Shown in pieces: positions 17,452 to 24,158 of a stretch of DNA of 64,000 nt (position 1 is the stretch's first letter; each line of letters starts with the position of its first letter). Below the pieces are notes generated by a model. The model saw nothing but the letters and a program-made list of their open reading frames with translations. It was not told where the DNA came from and did no database searches. This stretch comes from Rhizobiales bacterium GAS188 (GTDB lineage: Bacteria > Pseudomonadota > Alphaproteobacteria > Rhizobiales > Beijerinckiaceae), in the NCBI GenBank assembly GCA_900104855.1, contig FNSS01000001.1:7325001-7389000 (forward strand). The letters run 5' to 3'. The position numbers and the translations under genes are program-made.

Positions 17452-17796
17452 CTACAACAAGGCCAATAGCCTTGCCGCGGCAAGGCGCACCTCGATCCAA
17501 CGCGGGTCATCTATTAAGTCTTCGGGGAAAATATTGTCAGGAGTTTCATCACTCAATTTTCTCATCAAATTGTAAAGCTCCTGGGCCGCACATTGCTGCG
17601 GTTCCGTGAAGCCATTATCTTTGCGAGCCAAAAGGGCCTTAGCCGCAACATCGTTGAAGAACATATTGAACTCCTCACCGGGGCTTGATTGTTCCGGGCC
17701 AATTCCGAACCAACCCCGGCGCTGCGACCCCTCGTTCGCAAGTCCAGAAACGACTTGCTTGAACACCTTTCTCCATGCCTCAATGTTGACCGTCAT
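17452..17796 (-). CDS. Putative immunity protein, paralogue of 18049-18393
   Basis: This 114-residue protein begins MTVNIEAWRKVFKQVVSGL and ends DDPRWIEVRLAAARLLALL. It is clearly homologous along its whole length to the protein at 18049-18393 (shared EFNMFF/QFNMFF, ARKDNGF/SRKDNGF, LIDDPRWI). It follows an 8-codon remnant of the same toxin C-terminus that precedes its paralogue. That makes it the immunity gene of a displaced, older copy of the cassette. The ATG at 17796 is chosen to match the paralogue. The family is not identified. Confidence 0.68.
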   Translation of the reverse strand: MTVNIEAWRKVFKQVVSGLANEGSQRRGWFGIGPEQSSPGEEFNMFFNDVAAKALLARKDNGFTEPQQCAAQELYNLMRKLSDETPDNIFPEDLIDDPRWIEVRLAAARLLALL

Positions 17797-17798
17797 AA

Positions 17799-17824
17799 TT
17801 AGGGCCTCGTGAACCTGAAATCCT
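17799..17824 (-). pseudogene. Eight-codon remnant of a second toxin C-terminus
   Basis: Read on the minus strand, this gives KDFRFTRP then TAA. It matches KDFKFSRP-stop, which ends the frameshifted RHS toxin tip at 18439. The remnant begins exactly where the inverted-repeat element (17822-18016) ends and is followed by the paralogous immunity gene, so the element has replaced the rest of this toxin copy. Confidence 0.5.
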
Positions 17825-18016
17825 TGTATTGCGGTGACAGTGCACTTAATTGCTACAGACGCGGCCGTTCGACATTCAGACATTCAGACATTCAGACATT
17901 CAGACATTCAGACATTCAGACATTCAGACATTCAGACATTCAGACATTCAGACATTCAGACATTCAGACATTCAGACACTCAAGGCAATTAAGTGCGTTG
18001 TCACCATAATACAAGG
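17822..18016. mobile_element. 195-bp inverted-repeat element (MITE-like) holding an octamer array
   Basis: The ends 17822-17853 and 17985-18016 are 32-bp inverted repeats matching at 28 positions (CCTTGTATTGCGGTGACAGT versus CCTTGTATTATGGTGACAAC at their outer parts). Between them lie 17 bp of other sequence and the octamer array 17871-17982. There is no coding capacity, so any mobility would need a transposase elsewhere. No obvious target-site duplication is visible. An 18-bp core of the end (TTGCGGTGACAGTGCACT) occurs again at 19132-19149, next to the truncated RHS end. Confidence 0.55.
17871..17982. repeat. Tandem octamer GACATTCA, 13 perfect copies plus one variant
   Basis: Thirteen uninterrupted copies of GACATTCA fill 17871-17974. 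A fourteenth, GACACTCA, fills 17975-17982. There are no spacers, so this is a microsatellite-like array and not a CRISPR. The 8-bp unit leaves every frame open, which creates spurious reading frames. Such an array should vary in copy number by slippage. Confidence 0.97.
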
Positions 18017-18048
18017 CGATCCAAGGGCCAGCTCACAAATCCGGTATA

Positions 18049-18393
18049 CTATATCAAAGCCAACAGTTGCGCCGCCGCCGCCCGAACTGCAATCCAACGC
18101 GGATCATCGATCAACTCCTTCGGATCAATTTTCTTAGGAAGTGCATCAGCCAGATTGTCCATTAAATTGTATAGTATTTGGGCGGCCTGCTGTTGCCGTG
18201 CGATGAATCCATTATCTTTTCTTGATAGAAATTCCTCTGCCGCAAGATCATCGAAGAACATATTAAATTGTTCATCGGGACTTGCTACTTCGAGGCCATG
18301 ACCGAACCATGCTCGGCGCTGTGATTGTTCATCAGCAATTTCGGCCACCACTCGCATGAAATCCTTCCGCCTCGCCTCAATGTTAACTGTCAT
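18049..18393 (-). CDS. Putative immunity protein of the RHS toxin tip
   Basis: This 114-residue protein starts MTVNIEARRKDFMRVVAEI and ends DDPRWIAVRAAAAQLLALI. It lies 45 bp after the original stop (18439-18441) of the toxin tip, as expected for a toxin/immunity pair. It is paralogous to 17452-17796 at roughly 60% identity by eye. A second ATG two codons upstream (18399) is possible. It is probably cytosolic, with no signal peptide or membrane segment. The immunity family is not recognised. Confidence 0.68.
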   Translation of the reverse strand: MTVNIEARRKDFMRVVAEIADEQSQRRAWFGHGLEVASPDEQFNMFFDDLAAEEFLSRKDNGFIARQQQAAQILYNLMDNLADALPKKIDPKELIDDPRWIAVRAAAAQLLALI

Positions 18394-18438
18394 AAGCATC
18401 CACCTCTACTAAGGGTCGACTCAAAGCTTCCGTCGTAT

Positions 18439-19150
18439 CTAAGGTCTCGAGAACTTGAAATCTTTAAGCGGGATGTGGGCCTGTGGCGAGTTCACCGATT
18501 CCCGTCTACGTCGCGATACCTACCATTATACTGATCCTTTACATATCCTCGTTGCGCCGGATACGAACTATCTGGGATTCCGGGGTTAACTCGGACGTTA
18601 TCGTAGTTCGGATTGTCAGGATTCGAGTAAATGGTTCCGTCATTCTTCTTCGATGGCCGCACATTCCAGTTGTCCGGGATACCATCCGGTCTTGCGGGAC
18701 CGTCATCCCCCGCTGGCGCCGGCGCGTTATCCCCAGATTGGTCCTCTTTTGGCGCCGGTGTCGCGGGATCGTTGGGATTTTGTGCCGGTTCGGATTTAGA
18801 CTTGGAATAGCCGGACGGTGACTTTGGGGGCGGGGGTGGAAGATGGCATAGACCCACCGCGAAGCACAGGGCGATGGCGCCGGCAAGGACGAGGCCGCCG
18901 AGCCCCCCTCCGGCGGGTATGGCGACTTGATTCCCACTTGGGTCACGCAGTTGGACGGGATTGCTGTTGGCGTAGGCATAGACATTGATCCCACCTCGCA
19001 ATCCGATCGGGTCTTCCGAAACGAAGCGACCCCAGGCAGGATTGTAGTATCTTGCGCGGCAGTTGAGAAGGCCGGTGCCATCGTTCTCGCGGCCGGTGTA
19101 TTGAAACGGGTTGTCCGGCTGCTGGCGCCCGTTGCGGTGACAGTGCACTA
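18439..19150 (-). pseudogene. RHS repeat protein C-terminus with frameshifted toxin tip
   Basis: The frame carries the conserved end of an RHS core: NPFQYTGRENDGTGLLNCRA, RYYNPAWGRFVSEDPIGL and NVYAYANSNPVQLRDPSGN. A membrane-like segment (GGLGGLVLAGAIALCFAVGL), a Pro/Ser linker and a toxin-like tip follow (DNWNVRPSKKNDGTIYSNPD; YVKDQYNGRYRDVDGNR). The frame stops at 18492. In the next phase the expected ending SPQAHIPLKDFKFSRP continues to 18439, so a single-base loss near 18495 has broken the tip. The N-terminal RHS core is missing beyond about 19150. Near 19125 the phase TVTATGASS also suggests a second slip. Confidence 0.78.
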
Positions 19151-19166
19151 AATCGGACCGAGTCTC

Positions 19167-19358
19167 CGGCCATCCTGGTTTCGGACGGCCAAAATGTGAG
19201 CGCGGGAACGCCGATCGGCCGCGTCGGCTCGGCGGGACGCTCGACCGGACCGCATCTGCATTACGAGACGCGCATCGACAACGACCCGGTCGATCCCATG
19301 CGCTTCCTCAAATCGGCCGACATGCTGCTGGTGGCGACGGGTGGCGTCGACTGACGCG
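19167..19358 (+). pseudogene. Duplicated 3' end of the M23 peptidase gene
   Basis: This stretch repeats 11714-11905 with a few substitutions. It encodes the last 62 residues of the M23 protein, including the GPHLHYETRI active-site motif and the same stop. It has no start or upstream domain and is cut where the RHS remnant begins. It forms the right edge of the island. Whether it or the left copy is the ancestral gene end cannot be told from this window. Confidence 0.92.
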
Positions 19359-19611
19359 ACGCTCCGGCGCATCGGCGCCCGTCATTCGCATGAGTGGCAT
19401 GCAAACGGGATGCGACAGCGCCCCGCCTGATGCACCATATGCCAACTCGGTATCAGACGATGACAAACGAGGTCGACATGACAACCCACCGCCAAGATTC
19501 CCGATGGGATTGGCCCTCACCCAGGCCCTTCGCCCGCCTGCCCTGGTGGCGGCGATTCCTTAGAGCAGCCAGTCGAGATCCATCTTAAGGATCATGGCCG
19601 CCGATCTTGCG
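19359..19611. other. Gap between the two repeat-bounded segments
   Basis: About 250 bp separate the M23 3'-end copy from the lipoprotein 3'-end copy. Apart from one short frame at 19478-19588 I see no gene, tRNA, integrase or clear attachment site here. Confidence 0.5.
19478..19588 (+). CDS. Possible 36-residue basic/tryptophan-rich small protein
   Basis: A short frame, MTTHRQDSRWDWPSPRPFAR then LPWWRRFLRAASRDPS, has a GAGG box 5 bp before its ATG. The W/R-rich character recalls the start of DUF1127-type small proteins, but the conserved C-terminal part of that family is missing. It could be a truncated gene or chance. Confidence 0.22.
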   Translation: MTTHRQDSRWDWPSPRPFARLPWWRRFLRAASRDPS

Positions 19612-19794
19612 GCGCCTGCCGTAACTGGTGAGCTCAATAACCCGCAGGCGCGTCTTGGAAATGCCTTTTGCTGAGTTGTGCCTGGGACGAGGGATGGATC
19701 GCCTGGCATTCGTCGTAATAGAGATTCCCGGGAGTGGGTTGTCTATTCGCCGGGTTGGCGCAGATTTGAGCCAGTTCCGCCTGATTGTGCTGCG
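19612..19794. repeat. Left copy of the ~183-bp direct repeat (lipoprotein 3' end)
   Basis: It matches 34140-34323 with about ten substitutions and a small length difference near the stop codon. The two copies are in direct orientation and enclose the acyl-CoA synthetase to IOR block of about 14.3 kb. Confidence 0.9.
19634..19794 (-). pseudogene. 5'-truncated copy of the lipoprotein gene at 34163-34390
   Basis: The minus strand encodes QHNQAELAQICANPANRQPT, then GNLYYDECQAIHPSSQAQLS and a closing HFQDAPAGY-stop. This is nearly identical to the last 53 codons of the intact lipoprotein gene. The lipobox and signal peptide are absent: identity ends at 19794, where unrelated sequence begins. The whole repeat spans 19612-19794 (partner 34140-34323), in the same orientation. 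Confidence 0.88.
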
Positions 19795-19860
19795 CGGCCG
19801 GGAAAAGCTCATGCGACCATAGACCGGACCAATCAGCCGGATTCCTCGTGCCGCATGCCC

Positions 19861-20094
19861 TTATCGATCGGTGCGCAGACCGCAGAACCGGATGATCGCC
19901 TCGGCGATCACTCGAGCAGCATCGATGGTCGAGGCGATGGAAACGGCCTGCACCTGCGGGGCTGGAATCAGGCTGCCATGAAAATCGAGGACGAGTCCGG
20001 CGCTGGTCTCGAGGAGGCGCTTTTCCATCACGGTCATCATCGACCAAAAGCAGGTCGGTGCCGGTTGCGCCAGGGCGGAATGGCGGAAGCTCAC
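19861..20094 (-). CDS. Hypothetical 77-residue protein coupled to the acyl-CoA synthetase gene
   Basis: A GTG start at 20092-20094 overlaps the stop of the upstream synthetase as GTGA. The protein contains GLVLDFHGSLIPAPQVQAVS and DAARVIAEAIIRFCGL, which look like real folded sequence. It could be a small domain protein or the surviving start of a longer gene cut by the repeat at 19612-19794. I recognise no family. Confidence 0.35.
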   Translation of the reverse strand: MSFRHSALAQPAPTCFWSMMTVMEKRLLETSAGLVLDFHGSLIPAPQVQAVSIASTIDAARVIAEAIIRFCGLRTDR

Positions 20095-22223
20095 CCCTTT
20101 CCGCCGCTCGCGATGATGAGCGCATCGAGGACGCGCACACCCTTTCCTTTCGGCAGGATGGCAATCGGGTTCAGCTCGAGCGCTGAGAGCGCGCCCGCAT
20201 AGGCGGTCGCAATGGCGCCGATGCCGAGGATGGCGTCGACAAAAGCTTCGAGATCGGCTTCAGGGGCACCGCGATAGCCGGCGATGAGGTGCGCAAGCCG
20301 TGTTCTGCCGACGAGTTGATGGGCGGCAGCCCGGCCGATCGGCAAGACCGCAACGGCGCTGTCGCGGAGAAACTCGACGAGCACGCCGCCGGTGCCGACG
20401 AGGAGCGTCGGTCCAAAGGTTTCGTGCATGGCAACACCGATCAGCGCCTCGACGCCACCCTCGACCATCTCCTGGATCACGACGCCCTCCAACCTTGCAG
20501 TCGGCGCCTTGGCTGCGACATCGACCATGATGGCATCGTAGGCGATCGCCACACCATCCGCATCCGCGACACCAAGGTGCACGCCGCCGGCTTCGGTCTT
20601 GTGCGCGATGTCTGGCGATTCGATCTTCATGACCACTGGGAAGCCGATCTCGCGTGCCGCCGCGACCGCGGCCTCACGGCTTCGTGCCGGCAACTCACGC
20701 GTCACCGTGAGGCCGTGATCAGCGAGGAACATCTTCGCCTCGCGCTCCGTGAGTTGCTTGCCGGCAACGAAGCGGCGCGTCCAATGCGGATGAGCCTCGA
20801 TGAGCGGCAGCCCGGCCGGCGCAAGCGCGGGGCATGGCAAGTCGCCGAATGAGCGAATGGCCTTGAGCGCAGCCCTTGTGCCGTGCAGGACGGGAATGTC
20901 GGCAGCATCGAGGGCACGAGCGATCTGCGCATGCGGCCCGGCTGCGAGATTGCTGATGACCACGCTTGGCGTCGCCGCATGGGCGCGGTGCTCCGCGATC
21001 GCCGCGGCGATGCCGCGATATTCCTCGGCCCCGCCATCGTCGAGGCCGGCCGGCACGTCCTGAACCGCTGCCACGACCCCGATATTGGGATCGGCCGCAA
21101 GAGCCTGCAGGGCCGCCCGGTAGATGCCCGGCTCGGCGAAGACGATGCCCGTGACATCGAGGGGATTTTGCGGTGTCGCATAGGCGGGCAGGAGCGCGGA
21201 CAAGGTCGCGACCGTCGGCGGAGAGAGCTCGGGCAGATCGAGCCCGACCTGCTCAGCCACATCGCTGACATGCGCCATGCTGCCGCCGCTGACGCCGATC
21301 AGCGCCAAGCCCTTCGAGCGCGGCCGCCGTCGCTCGCGCGAGAGCAAGGCGGCGGTCTCGATGAATTCATCGGCATCGTCGACCACGATGACGCCGCAGC
21401 GGCGAAAGAAGTCGAGGAAGGCCTCGTCCGAGCCGGCGAGCGAGCCGGTATGGGCGGCGCTCGCCGCGGCGCCTTTTTGCGAACGCCCGAGGCGCAAGAC
21501 GATGACGGGCTTGCCCGCAGCATGCATCGCGGCCGTGGCTCGCGAAAACGCCTCGGGATTTCCGATCTTCTCCATCACGAGGCCGACGACATCGGTGCGA
21601 GCATCCCCGGCCAGAAAGCTCAGATAGTCGGGGAAATCCGTCACGGCCGCATTGCCAGCCGAAATGAGCAAGCTCAAGCGGAGGCGGCCGCTATGGGCGA
21701 GCGCGATGCCGAGCGCGCCTGAATGCGAGACGATCGCGACGTTGCCGGCCTCGATCGGTGCCAGTCGCGACGAATAGAGCGCAAGCCCCGTATGGACGTC
21801 GAAAAGGCCAAGACAGTTCGGACCGCACACTGCCATGCCGTGACGCCGTGCCGTCTCGGCCAGCGTTGCCTGCAGGGCTCGCCCGGACGGCCCGATCTCG
21901 GCAAAGCCCGAGGCAAGGATCACGGCAGCCTTGATGCCAATCTGGCCCGCCTCATCCAGGACACCGAGCGCGCGCTCGGCCGCGACCCCGATCAGCACCG
22001 CATCCGGTAATTGTGGGAGCTCACAGAGACGTTTCACGGCGGGGAGGCCGAACACGGCTTGCGCCGTCGGGTGAACCGGATGGATCGCGCCGCGAAAGCC
22101 GCAGCCGATCAGGTTGCGCATGACGAAGCTCGTCGGGGCGCCTGGTTTTTCCGACGCGCCGACCACCGCGACCGAGCGGGGGCGCATCAGGCGCGCAACC
22201 GCGTCCTCGCGGTCAGTGCTCAT
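20091..22223 (-). CDS. Acetate--CoA ligase (ADP-forming) family protein
   Basis: This 710-residue single-chain enzyme interconverts an acyl-CoA plus ADP and phosphate with an acid plus CoA and ATP. Domains in order are: a CoA-binding Rossmann domain (RPRSVAVVGASEKPGAPTSF); succinyl-CoA-synthetase-like domains with AVCGPNCLGLFD, NVAIVSHSGALG and the phospho-His region AAHTGSLAGSDEAFLDFF; and a C-terminal ATP-grasp domain (GFPVVMKIESPDIAHKTEAG). This is the fused alpha-beta arrangement common in proteobacteria, where substrates are often not acetate. Four 16-bp tandem repeats abut its start codon, replacing a normal ribosome-binding region. The enoyl-CoA hydratase gene lies upstream on the same strand, suggesting acyl-CoA catabolism. 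Confidence 0.88.
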   Translation of the reverse strand: MSTDREDAVARLMRPRSVAVVGASEKPGAPTSFVMRNLIGCGFRGAIHPVHPTAQAVFGLPAVKRLCELPQLPDAVLIGVAAERALGVLDEAGQIGIKAAVILASGFAEIGPSGRALQATLAETARRHGMAVCGPNCLGLFDVHTGLALYSSRLAPIEAGNVAIVSHSGALGIALAHSGRLRLSLLISAGNAAVTDFPDYLSFLAGDARTDVVGLVMEKIGNPEAFSRATAAMHAAGKPVIVLRLGRSQKGAAASAAHTGSLAGSDEAFLDFFRRCGVIVVDDADEFIETAALLSRERRRPRSKGLALIGVSGGSMAHVSDVAEQVGLDLPELSPPTVATLSALLPAYATPQNPLDVTGIVFAEPGIYRAALQALAADPNIGVVAAVQDVPAGLDDGGAEEYRGIAAAIAEHRAHAATPSVVISNLAAGPHAQIARALDAADIPVLHGTRAALKAIRSFGDLPCPALAPAGLPLIEAHPHWTRRFVAGKQLTEREAKMFLADHGLTVTRELPARSREAAVAAAREIGFPVVMKIESPDIAHKTEAGGVHLGVADADGVAIAYDAIMVDVAAKAPTARLEGVVIQEMVEGGVEALIGVAMHETFGPTLLVGTGGVLVEFLRDSAVAVLPIGRAAAHQLVGRTRLAHLIAGYRGAPEADLEAFVDAILGIGAIATAYAGALSALELNPIAILPKGKGVRVLDALIIASGGKG

Positions 22224-22287
22224 GGCGAGCCCGGGACTTGGCGAGCCCAGGACTTGGCGAGCCCAGGACTTGGCGGGCCCAGGACTT
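22224..22287. repeat. Tandem 16-mer, four copies, abutting a start codon
   Basis: The unit GGCGAGCCCAGGACTT occurs four times without gaps; the first and last copies each have one substitution. Copy 1 directly touches the start codon of the synthetase gene (ATG read from 22223 on the minus strand), so the leader of that mRNA is made of the repeat. It shares the word GACTTGG with the array at 25468-25519. Confidence 0.95.
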
Positions 22288-22393
22288 GGCCGAGATCACG
22301 ACGCTGGATGCCAAAGGGCCCAAACCGATTTTCTCGCATTCCCCTGCCCTCACGGCCCCGAATGTCAGCCGAGTTCTCAACTGGCCCTCGGGC

Positions 22394-23203
22394 CTAATCC
22401 AACCCCTTGAAGGGCGCGTCGCGGATGGCGAGAAATTCCTTGAGAGGCATCTTGCCGAATTTCGCCATCCATTCGCGCCCCATCTTGGTGGTGTGGAGCG
22501 CTGCCATGGCCTCGATATTGTAGTTGAAGGACGACAACAGTCCGGCCAGCATCTGCTGCTGGTTGAGCGAGACTTTGGCGTATTTGATCGCCGGCACGGG
22601 CATGCGGGCAAGCTTCCGCGCGAGCTTCTTCACCTCAACCATCAAATTCGCCGCGGGGACGACCTTGTTGATGAGATGCATCCGCAAGGCTTCCTGGGCG
22701 TCGACGAGGTCGCCCGTATACATCAGCCAGCGGGCATCGCGGGTCGCCAGCAGCCAGGGCATCATCAGGGTCGGTGGACCGGAATTGTGCCGGACTTCAG
22801 GCTCGCCGAACTTGGCGGTGTCGGCCGCGATGGCGAGATCGCAGCACATTATCAGCTCCAGGGCGCCGGCGAGCGCATAACCGTTGACGGCGGCGACGAT
22901 CGGGATGGGTGCGCGCCAGACCTCGAGCCAGGCCTCGGCGTTCTCCGACATGTCGGCGTGCCAGAACTCGACATCAACGTCGAAATCCGCAGCACCCAGA
23001 TCATAGCCGGAGGAGAAGGCGCGTCCAGCGCCGGTGATGACGAGTGCGTTGATGCCGGGATCCGCAACGCAGGCTTTCACCGCCGCGACGATCTCATGGA
23101 TCACGGTCTTGTTGATCGAGTTGAGCGTATCCGGGCGGTTCAAGGTCAGGACGGCGAAACTGTCCGTTTCGTCCTTCTCAAGCAGGATCGTCTCATAGGT
23201 CAT
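22394..23203 (-). CDS. Enoyl-CoA hydratase/isomerase family protein
   Basis: This 269-residue crotonase-fold protein contains the oxyanion-hole segments GAGRAFSSGYDLGAADF and APIPIVAAVNGYALAGALEL. The usual catalytic glutamate in ALELIMCCDLAIAADTAKF and EPEVRHNSGPP is consistent with a hydratase or isomerase. It acts on CoA thioesters in the cytosol; the specific substrate is unknown. The ATG at 23203 is chosen for its strong GGAGG box and because homology starts at MTYETILLEK. It lies 28 bp downstream of psuG and upstream of the ADP-forming synthetase, so all may be co-transcribed. Confidence 0.9.
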   Translation of the reverse strand: MTYETILLEKDETDSFAVLTLNRPDTLNSINKTVIHEIVAAVKACVADPGINALVITGAGRAFSSGYDLGAADFDVDVEFWHADMSENAEAWLEVWRAPIPIVAAVNGYALAGALELIMCCDLAIAADTAKFGEPEVRHNSGPPTLMMPWLLATRDARWLMYTGDLVDAQEALRMHLINKVVPAANLMVEVKKLARKLARMPVPAIKYAKVSLNQQQMLAGLLSSFNYNIEAMAALHTTKMGREWMAKFGKMPLKEFLAIRDAPFKGLD

Positions 23204-23231
23204 CGGGCAGCCTCCATTGAGCGTGCGTGGA

Positions 23232-24158
23232 TCAGGCCGCAAGCGCCGCATAGGCGACGGCGATCTTGGCCGCGAGCGCGGCATTGTTGCGCACCAGCGC
23301 GATATTGGATTTGAGGCTTTCGCCACCGGTCAGTTCGTTGATGCGCGACAGCAGGAAGGGGGTCAGCGCCTTGCCGCCGATGCCGCGCCCCTCAGCCTCA
23401 GCAACGGCGGTCGCGATCGCCAGGTCGATCTCCAGCGGCGCCAGCGCATGCTCCTCCGGGATCGGGTTGGCGATCAGGAGGCCGGTGCCGGAGCCGAGCC
23501 GGCGATGAAGTAGCATCGCCTCTGCAATCTCGGCCGGCGTATCGAGCCTCTGATCAACACGCTCGCCGCTGACGCGCGAGTAGAAGGCCGGGAAGTCCTG
23601 CGTGCCATAGGCAATCACCGGCACGCGCTGGGTCTCGAGATATTCGAGCGTCTTGGGGATATCGAGGATCGACTTGACGCCGGCGCAGACGACGGCGGTG
23701 CCGGTGCGGCCGAGCTCGGTCAGATCCGCCGAGACATCGAAGGTCGCCTGCGCGCCGCGATGCACGCCACCGACGCCACCAGTCGCGAAGACCGCGATGC
23801 CGGCGAGCTCGGCAATCCGCATGGTCGCCGAGACGGTGGTGCCGGCCGAGAGCTTGCGCAGCATCGCGATCGCGAGATCGCGCCCCGAGGCCTTGACGAC
23901 CTTACGGTCGTTGCCGAGCCGCTCGAGCATCGCCTGGTCGAGCCCGACGCGCAGGACACCGTCGATCACTGCGATCGTTGCCGGCACGGCCCCATGGGCG
24001 CGCACCTCGTCCTCGACGCGGCGCGCCGTCGCGAGGTTATCTGGATAGGGCATGCCATGGGAGATGATCGTGGATTCGAGGGCCACCACCGCCCGCCCTC
24101 CGGACAGCGCCTCGGCGACCTCGCCGGCCAGATGCGGACGACCGATATCGGTGTTCAT
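23232..24158 (-). CDS. psuG: Pseudouridine-5'-phosphate glycosidase
   Basis: This 308-residue enzyme splits pseudouridine 5'-phosphate into uracil and ribose 5-phosphate. Family landmarks are VVALESTIISHGMPYPDNLA near the N-terminus, VFATGGVGGVHRGAQ with the metal/phosphate site, CAGVKSILDIPKTLEYLET, and LTPFLLSRINELTGGESL near the C-terminus. The length is standard. Its ATG overlaps the psuK stop by 4 bp, so kinase and glycosidase are translationally coupled and the pathway is complete here. Confidence 0.95.
   Translation of the reverse strand: MNTDIGRPHLAGEVAEALSGGRAVVALESTIISHGMPYPDNLATARRVEDEVRAHGAVPATIAVIDGVLRVGLDQAMLERLGNDRKVVKASGRDLAIAMLRKLSAGTTVSATMRIAELAGIAVFATGGVGGVHRGAQATFDVSADLTELGRTGTAVVCAGVKSILDIPKTLEYLETQRVPVIAYGTQDFPAFYSRVSGERVDQRLDTPAEIAEAMLLHRRLGSGTGLLIANPIPEEHALAPLEIDLAIATAVAEAEGRGIGGKALTPFLLSRINELTGGESLKSNIALVRNNAALAAKIAVAYAALAA

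Noticed and set aside
17871-17982. CRISPR-like array
   Set aside because: The units are directly adjacent octamers with no spacers, and no cas genes are present.
17809-18137. Plus-strand frames with repeated FRHSDIQT peptides
   Set aside because: They are created by the 8-bp octamer array, which keeps all frames open; no ribosome binding site or flanking protein-like sequence.
19148-19372. Minus-strand 74-residue frame
   Set aside because: It is the antisense of the duplicated M23 3' end, and the same shadow appears opposite the intact gene.
19634-20164. 176-residue minus-strand frame joining the lipoprotein copy to upstream sequence
   Set aside because: Only the last ~53 codons are real lipoprotein sequence; the rest is an out-of-phase reading of other genes, so it is not a fusion protein.
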